Source: Elysia crispata | Lineage: Eukaryota; Mollusca; Gastropoda; Plakobranchidae | NCBI GenBank assembly: GCA_033675545.1 | Contig: JAWDGP010006598.1 | Coordinates: 93,501 to 157,500, forward strand | DNA: 64,000 nt | Direction of reading: 5' to 3' | Shown here: piece after piece, positions 48,129 through 64,000 of the stretch | How the letters are laid out: each line of letters starts with the position of its first letter | How positions within the stretch are numbered: position 1 is the first letter of the stretch | The notes under the pieces: generated by a model | Told to the model about the DNA's origin: nothing | What the model saw: only the letters and a program-made list of their open reading frames with translations | Databases searched by the model: none | Made by a program: the position numbers and the translations under genes

Positions 48129-48616
48129 CAGTTGAGTCCGCTTATTTCGAAGTCATTCGGATAGAAAAAGGACTTCGAATTATCCGAAATTAGAATTATC
48201 AGAATACAAAGAGAAAGAGAGGTTAAAAAAAATGTGGATGACCGATCAGGAATGTCGTACTAGTGTGCAGGGGGGTGGGGGTGGCCTAACCCCTTTCTCT
48301 CTTGTAGCCTTATTGTAGACTCTTGCCTGTAACGTAGGTGCGCACGCGCACACACACACACCAGAATCACTTGCGCGCAGAGCGTAGCACTACATGCGCT
48401 TTGTTTTACCAGAGTGGAAAAGTACTTTCACTGTGACAGAATAAAAAAAAAAATCACACCAAAATCGCTTCGAATTAACCGGATCCTTATTTCAAAATTC
48501 GAACTAGCCGATATTTTTTAATAAAGCTTAAATAGAGAAATATTCGTTAAAATTAAACGACTTCGAAATATCCAAGAATTTGAACTATCCGGATTCGAAT
48601 TATTTGGACTCAACTG
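48129..48616. mobile_element. pogo/Tigger-like MITE, 488 bp, with TA duplication
   Basis: The ends are CAGTTGAGTCCGCTTATTTC (left) and, on the other strand, CAGTTGAGTCCAAATAATTC (right), both continuing GAA. TA dinucleotides flank both sides (48127-48128 and 48617-48618). The subterminal parts are full of TTCGAA/TTCGAAT motifs in both orientations. There is no transposase frame. Ends, TA duplication and length fit a non-autonomous member of the pogo/Tigger group of Tc1/mariner transposons. Confidence 0.85.
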
Positions 48617-48848
48617 TAACTGAATCACCTCCCAAAAATCTAATACAGACTAAATAAGACTTGATGATAATTATACAGGCTTGTATACTTGTTATTAATG
48701 TTAAATTAATATTTTTTAAAGCCAAGTTAAGATCTAAGAGGCATTTTATTAATGCATCAAAAGATATAAACTATATACAAACTGTAACCCCTCTATCTGG
48801 CTTTTGGCTGCCACTGACGATTTCAGAACCTTGTCTACAAGGAAGTAT

Positions 48849-56323
<7,475 letters not shown>

Positions 56324-57069
56324 TTTTATTGAAGAACTTCAAGCTTTTATAGATAAGGCCGTGGGCACTGCATTTAGAACAGATGAAAATTATACATAAT
56401 TATCTTTCATAGGTAAATGCATGAAATGAGTTTTAGAAACCTAAAAAAAATCTAGAACATTGATCAATACGTGGAGCCTCAATTCATTCTATTCTCCTTT
56501 GCCATCCAAGAAAGAAAATGGAACAAGTCTCAAGATTTAAACAGGATTTCTTTGATATTGATTTTTTTTATTAAGCTTATGGCATACATCTTGTATATCA
56601 ATGTAATTGTAATTGGATTTAACATTCATTCAGTATCCTTTTTCATGAACGTGGGCACTCATCAAGTTTAAGCATTTCATTTACATTACAATTTAAATGT
56701 GTGTTCTTTTCTATCCCCTTTATTACTTTTGTTTATTTTGTTTTTTATTTAGCTTAAATGTTTTACCCTTTTGTTTGCATGGAGTATTATAGATCAATAC
56801 ATGGGTATTTTCTCTTCACAGCATTATTTGGACCTATTGGTCAATTCCTATTTATTCAACTTGAGGACAAAAGTAATTGATAGGTTTGTTGATAACAAGG
56901 CATTAATGACTAATCCTTTCTTGTAGAGGGGATGAAATTATAACTTTTGCATGGTTTCTGCTGTGCTGAGATTGAATTAAGTTTTCTACTCACAAGTTTT
57001 ACTAAGAATAGATGTTATATAGGTCATAATTTATAATAGCTTGTAAAATTGAGCTGGGGAATCAATTCA

Positions 57070-57640
57070 TAATTAAGCCATGGAGGCAACAACACTGATA
57101 TCAAGAACAATGCAAGCAAAAACAAGTTTCCAGAGAATGAAATCGGTATACCGGTACTAAGAAATACTAAATACATCTCCATCCACATCAACAGAAGAAT
57201 CTTGGCGTGCTATATTGGACTCGTCCTGATGTATGGATGAGAGTTCAAAAGAGCTGCAAAAGATACTGGATCGTGGCAACAGAAACTTGGTTCCTACAAG
57301 AATACTACAAATATCATGGACTGCAAATAAATCAAACGATACTATGTTACGAGAAGCTGACACAACAAGATCACTCATAATTGAAAGCGTATATATGCCA
57401 GGCAACAGTTTTTGGCCATGTGATGAGATGAGAGAAACCTGAACATCTTGGGACAACTGGAATGATTGAAGGAAAATATAGCAAGGGAAAACAGCAAGAA
57501 AGATGTTGGATGAACTTAGAGCAAAGTGGCTAAAATATAGAAGGAGTGATAGATACACTAAAAGCAACATGAGATCAAGGTTCTTGGAACGTCATGATAG
57601 CCTAAAATAGAAAGCAGGGCACCTGATTGATTGAGGCTTT
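57070..57640 (+). pseudogene. Decayed non-LTR retrotransposon fragment, same family as 38.4-39.4 kb
   Basis: Nucleotide sequence parallels 38960-39430: a block like atatcaagaacaatgcaagc, then caagtttccagagaatgaaatc, then rcatattgg-ctc...ctgatgtatggatg, then gaaacttggttcctacaagaa and catggactgcaaa, and the 3' block tgttacgagaagc. In protein terms this is the region after the RT core (traces of LMYG.C.W and WFLQ.YYK.HGLQ). It is broken by stops, and only the 3' third of the element is present. Neither the minus frame at 57157-57570 nor the plus frame at 57233-57442 is a gene. Confidence 0.75.
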
Positions 57641-57924
57641 AAGTAAATGGTGGTACACTTGTCAGATTCTCCCTGCTGCCAAGTGTAACTACATCTATAG
57701 GTAAGAAGAAGCCAATTTAAAGCCAAATAGACCCCATCATGGCGTATGAGTACTGCTGAGTGAGTAATGGACTGCTTGTGCTATATCACACATACTGAAA
57801 TAAATCAGGATGCTGGTTAGTTGCCCTCTGTGGAGTGGGCTGATCAAATAAAAAAAATTCTAAACGAGCCCTACACTGGGTACAGACCAGGACAGATTTG
57901 AAAAGATCAGATTTCAAACTCACC

Positions 57925-58030
57925 ATAAGATGAACTGGTAGAGGTCAAATGCGGTAAGAATGTCCCTGTAGTCTTGTAGATATCAGGAAGACGTTTGATC
58001 CCACAACCGACGGTGCTCTTTTGTAAAGAT
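57925..58030 (-). other. Possible BABAM1 upstream exon
   Basis: On the minus strand a good donor (CTTATG|GTGAGT) lies near 57920. The sequence before it is open for about 25 codons (RLPDIYKTTGTFLPHLTSTS and a short tail). It lies upstream of the BABAM1 start and could be a 5' UTR or N-terminal exon. Its phase could not be joined with certainty to the exon at 56165-56323. Confidence 0.25.
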
Positions 58031-58929
58031 CGAATCTAGAATTACTGTTCTCTTGATGTCTGGATTTAGTCTATATGAAGATCTAGATTCTAGATCTAGA
58101 CTCTGGTCTATATGTAGATTAGATCTATACTATTACTAACGATCCTTCCTTACAATTTATGAATTTAAATGTATATATTATTATTGTCGTTATTATCATA
58201 GTGATGATGATGATGATGTCGCCTATTCATTTCTTTAAAATAAATTATTTATTTTCTCCTTTTTGCATCTCCAAAAGTAAAACTGAAACTAAAAAAATTT
58301 CCTAAAACTTATTGGTATACTAGCATAGTCTCCCTTGGTACTCTCAAAATCGCAAGGTCAGACGTAACCTCAATATTTGAAGCAGGTCATAAAATGTTAG
58401 CATTTTATTCATCGACAAGTTCAAAAAATTGCACAAATATTTTTTACACTTCTGATCATAAAAAATCATATTTCATCTTTACTTTATGAGAAACTTCTCA
58501 AGGCTAACTATTTTGAGATTATCATTGCTATTATCCGACTTTTCACCGGAACATAATACGAACTCTATTCAGTACTCGGGTCTAAGTTGGTTGGCAACCG
58601 GTTCTACAACTCACGTGAAACGCTGGATCCAACAAGTCTAAGATTTTTTTTTTGGCTAGAATAGTCACTCTCATTGAGAAAGTTTGGACTATGCTATAAT
58701 AGTTTGAGGTAAAATCTGCAAATATGAAAGCTATCTTGAAAGTTCAGTTCAAGTTTTGAACTTTAATAACCAAAATGCTAGGACATTTTTATGTATTGAT
58801 TGGTAAAATTAATGCCAATCAAACTGAACTGTTAGTTTTCTTCATCTAGAATGGCAGATCTTATGTCTCTGAAATTAGAGATCAAATTTGTTTCATTTAC
58901 ACACGTTTTTCCTACAACCATGACCTGGA

Positions 58930-59670
58930 TTTATCATATCATCTTCATACAACGCCGCACAACAACTATATGATAAAACCTTCAGTGCAGTCTACCTTAA
59001 CGGCAACGTAGGGGGCTGGTTTAGGTCAACAGTCGGGGTGAGGCAAGGCTGTTTGCTCTCTCCCACTCTCTTAAACGTCTTCTTAGGACAAGCAGGAGAA
59101 GAAAAGAAACTCATGAAATTAGTGGAACGGTTGGACAAACTCAGTGGCTTACGGTATGGAGCCGGAGATCAGTGCCGAGAAAACTAAAATAATAACCGAT
59201 ACCATCAGCGCAGACATCAAAGTCATTGCGAGACCGTGAACAGATTCAGATACCTTGGATCAGTTATCTCAGTCGAAGGGTCAAAACCAGAAATTCTCTT
59301 CTGAATTGCGCAAACAACTACGATGACAAAACTGAGGCCTCTTGGAATGATAAAAACATCACATTCAGCTCGAAGATCAGATTGATGCGCTCACTGGTCA
59401 TCTCAATGTTTTTGTATGTCTATGAATCGAGGACACTGACTGTTGAATTGATGAAACGGATTTAGGCAAATGAGATTATGTTCTTTCGCAGACTCTTTGG
59501 CATCTCATACAAAGACCAGATCACACATGATGGTTCGAAACAGAGTCACAAACGCAGTGGGATCCAGTGCAGATCTTCTGTTGTATTTGCATTTCACAAG
59601 ATCCACAGGAGTTGCCAAAACAATCCTACAAGGAACTGTACAGGAAAAAAAGAGAGAAGCATAGATAAAG
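58930..59670 (+). pseudogene. Decayed non-LTR retrotransposon, reverse-transcriptase 3' half, second family
   Basis: Reading across several frames on the plus strand gives VGVRQGCLLSPTLLNVFL, VERLDKLS, ISAEKTKII, RFRYLGSVIS, EGSKPEIL, WNDKNITFSSKIRLMRSLVI, SMFLYVYESRTLTVELMKRI, FFRRLFGISYKDQ and AKTILQGTVQEKKRE. These blocks occur in this order in endonuclease/reverse-transcriptase elements widespread in aquatic animals. The catalytic FADD/YADD segment is deleted between about 59080 and 59100. Many frameshifts and stops make it dead. It differs in sequence from the 38.4/57.1-kb family. Confidence 0.85.
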
Positions 59671-61593
59671 ATATAGGAGAACAACATAAAAAAATAGGGT
59701 CCCAATATCATTAATGTGGTCCTCCTTCTTAGCGAATAGAAATAATTCTAGGTGAGGGTCAAACTCTTTCATGAATTGGCTCTCTCTTTCCTCTTTTCTT
59801 GTAATCTGATTTCTTTGTCTGCACATAATACTCCTCGGGAAACTCATGGAGCGTTAACTTGTTTAAAAAAAATCTAGCCCCGAGTGTAGTGTAAACTTAA
59901 TATAATCTAAACCACTTAGAGGTGGGGGTCTCAGTTTCGGGTTGAAAACTTAAGATGAGCCTATTTCTTGAAATTTAGGCACTTTAATTTTTCTCGCGCA
60001 AAAATCAAACCATTAAAGTTTAATTAGTAGCTATAATTAAATTAAATGACCTCTTCTCGTTCTAACCATTTAAAAAAACAAAAACAAAAATTGAAGTTTT
60101 TTTGCAGATAGTTTCCTATAGTTAAGCTACACGTGTGATCCAATCGTGGATATGACGAAAGGCTTAATTTAACTCTACTATATCATACGTACTGGAGCTA
60201 TTAACCGAAACTGATCCGAAATCTGGTTTTATCGATGCTGTGGCTCGATCTTGTAATTATTTGTAGGTGAACTCAAAGCATTGCCCATCCTACCATCGCT
60301 AACATCCGATTCATACAATATGTCGGCCAAAGGGCCGAAATAGACAATCAATTGTCTTCCATCAGTTACTACGAAGTGAAATTCAACATCATTGAGTTTA
60401 GATTGAAATCGAGAGGAAGATTTGTTTTATTTACTGTCATTGGAAGATCTTTGTCCAGATTCAAGATCCAAGAACTGTAAAGGTCAACAGCGTCAAATGC
60501 GAAGGTATAAAATTATTGCTAAAGGTATGATGATCATCGAACCTCCCTATTATTATACTTCAATTTTCAAACCTTCTCATGATGAATTCTTGATCAATTC
60601 AATAATCCTGAATAGTCTTCTTAAGAATTTTGTGCTAAACATCATCTAGAGTAGGTCTTGATCATACTAATCTAGATTCTAGATCTAGATCTAGAGTCTA
60701 GTACATGAAGAACTGAAGGGGTAAACAATCTTGAATATATATGCTTAACTCCCCAAACATATCCTAGATCAAGAATTAGATGTAAATCTATGTAGCATAG
60801 ATTCGTGATCCTTTCTGCAGGCCTCTTGTTATTAAGACCGAACAGCTAAATAGACTAAGATTTAGAATGAAATATTTAAAATACTTTCTCAGATTTTTTT
60901 TTTCAGTAAACTAGGCAAAGGAACTTTTGCTTGACCCTTTAAAAAATTGTAGGTATCTTGTGTAATACTTTTGTTTTGCAGTGCACATAATGCTGTGAAA
61001 AACGCACTTACTGACTCTTCCTTTAATAGACCTAGCTTTCTTTAGTAGGCTTATACCTGGTATTTCTCTAAAGTCTAAGTACACTTAAGATCCTTAATTT
61101 TAATGTTTTTAATGTGGTTGGCTATTCACAGTCAATTTTCCTAAGTAATGAGCAATTAAAATACACTTTAGGTAGGCTGCCTTGGTTTGCTATTTAATCC
61201 TAATCATTATTCATAAAATAACACTCTCAAGAAATGCTTGATACTATTCAAACTTAGTTCCATCAAGTCATCTCTGTCCTGCTCAATGGAATTAGATGCC
61301 AATTCCCATATGGATTATTTGCTTTAACACAATTCTCTCTCAGTTTTGCTTTATAGTCGAAGGTCCATTTAACTCCATACCTGCGATCTCAAGTTAAAGT
61401 TGATGAAATCTTTTTCATTTGCCTTAATTTTAAATTTTATGTCTTGTTTTGGGTATTAATTATTTAATTTCAAACAATCTTATTTTTAACCATCATCGTC
61501 CTTGTGGGTTAGAGTTGCCATTATTACTACGTTACAGTCACACTTACCTTATCTTAGATGTCTTCTTTTTCTCAGATCCATAGTATCATTGTA
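59671..61593. other. Intergenic sequence and membralin upstream region
   Basis: No gene recognised. A TCTAGA/AGATCT cluster is at about 60665-60700. A good acceptor (ctttttctcag) ends at 61575, which suggests a spliced 5' UTR exon of membralin upstream; that exon was not found. Confidence 0.4.

Positions 61594-64000
<2,407 letters not shown>

Noticed and set aside
57157-57570. 137-codon minus-strand frame as a gene
   Set aside because: It is antisense to a non-LTR retrotransposon remnant recognised on the plus strand.

Overview
The window is eukaryotic nuclear DNA: strongly AT-rich, with short coding exons bounded by GT/AG splice sites, kilobase-scale introns, microsatellites and decayed transposons. 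Gene content and divergence from vertebrate proteins point to an invertebrate. The style of non-LTR retrotransposon remnants and the long GA tracts suggest a mollusc or another lophotrochozoan, but that placement is an inference. Almost all listed open reading frames are noise. The genes were found by joining exons and checking reading phase across each junction.

Layout. (1) 1111-4428, plus: the last six coding exons of TPR, the nuclear-pore basket protein. (2) 4430-10146: a spacer between convergent genes, with a terminal-inverted-repeat element containing a strong foldback (6063-7031) and a dispersed repeat also present near 22 kb. (3) 10147-25723, minus: HADHA, the mitochondrial trifunctional enzyme alpha subunit. 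It has 22 phase-consistent coding exons and lacks only an unresolved first coding exon. Its introns hold a 131-bp tandem duplication, an inverted repeat and a (GA)n tract. (4) 28.4-33.8 kb: intergenic, with a possible promoter zone, a decayed retrotransposon RNase H region on the minus strand and a 25-bp minisatellite of about 30 copies. (5) 33793-40722, plus: LEPROT/LEPROTL1 (endospanin, VPS55-like) in four exons. Its introns hold a (TA)n tract, a near-perfect 196-bp palindrome, a reverse-transcriptase remnant and a 465-bp GA/GACA tract. (6) 40.7-48.8 kb: long spacer with two orphan coding-like islands and a pogo/Tigger-like MITE. (7) 48849-56323, minus: BABAM1 (MERIT40) in seven exons, with a possible 5' exon near 57.9 kb. 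(8) 57-59.7 kb: two more decayed non-LTR retrotransposon fragments. (9) 61594-64000, plus: the first two coding exons of membralin (TMEM259), continuing past the window.

The genes are unrelated housekeeping genes: nuclear pore, mitochondrial fatty-acid oxidation, endosomal trafficking, deubiquitination/DNA repair, and ER membrane protein quality control. There is no operon-like logic and I see no new multi-gene system. The most unusual items are the 196-bp palindrome, the one-base phase conflict at the LEPROT exon 1/2 junction, the minisatellite, the cluster of foldback structures, and the missing HADHA first exon beside a possible divergent promoter.
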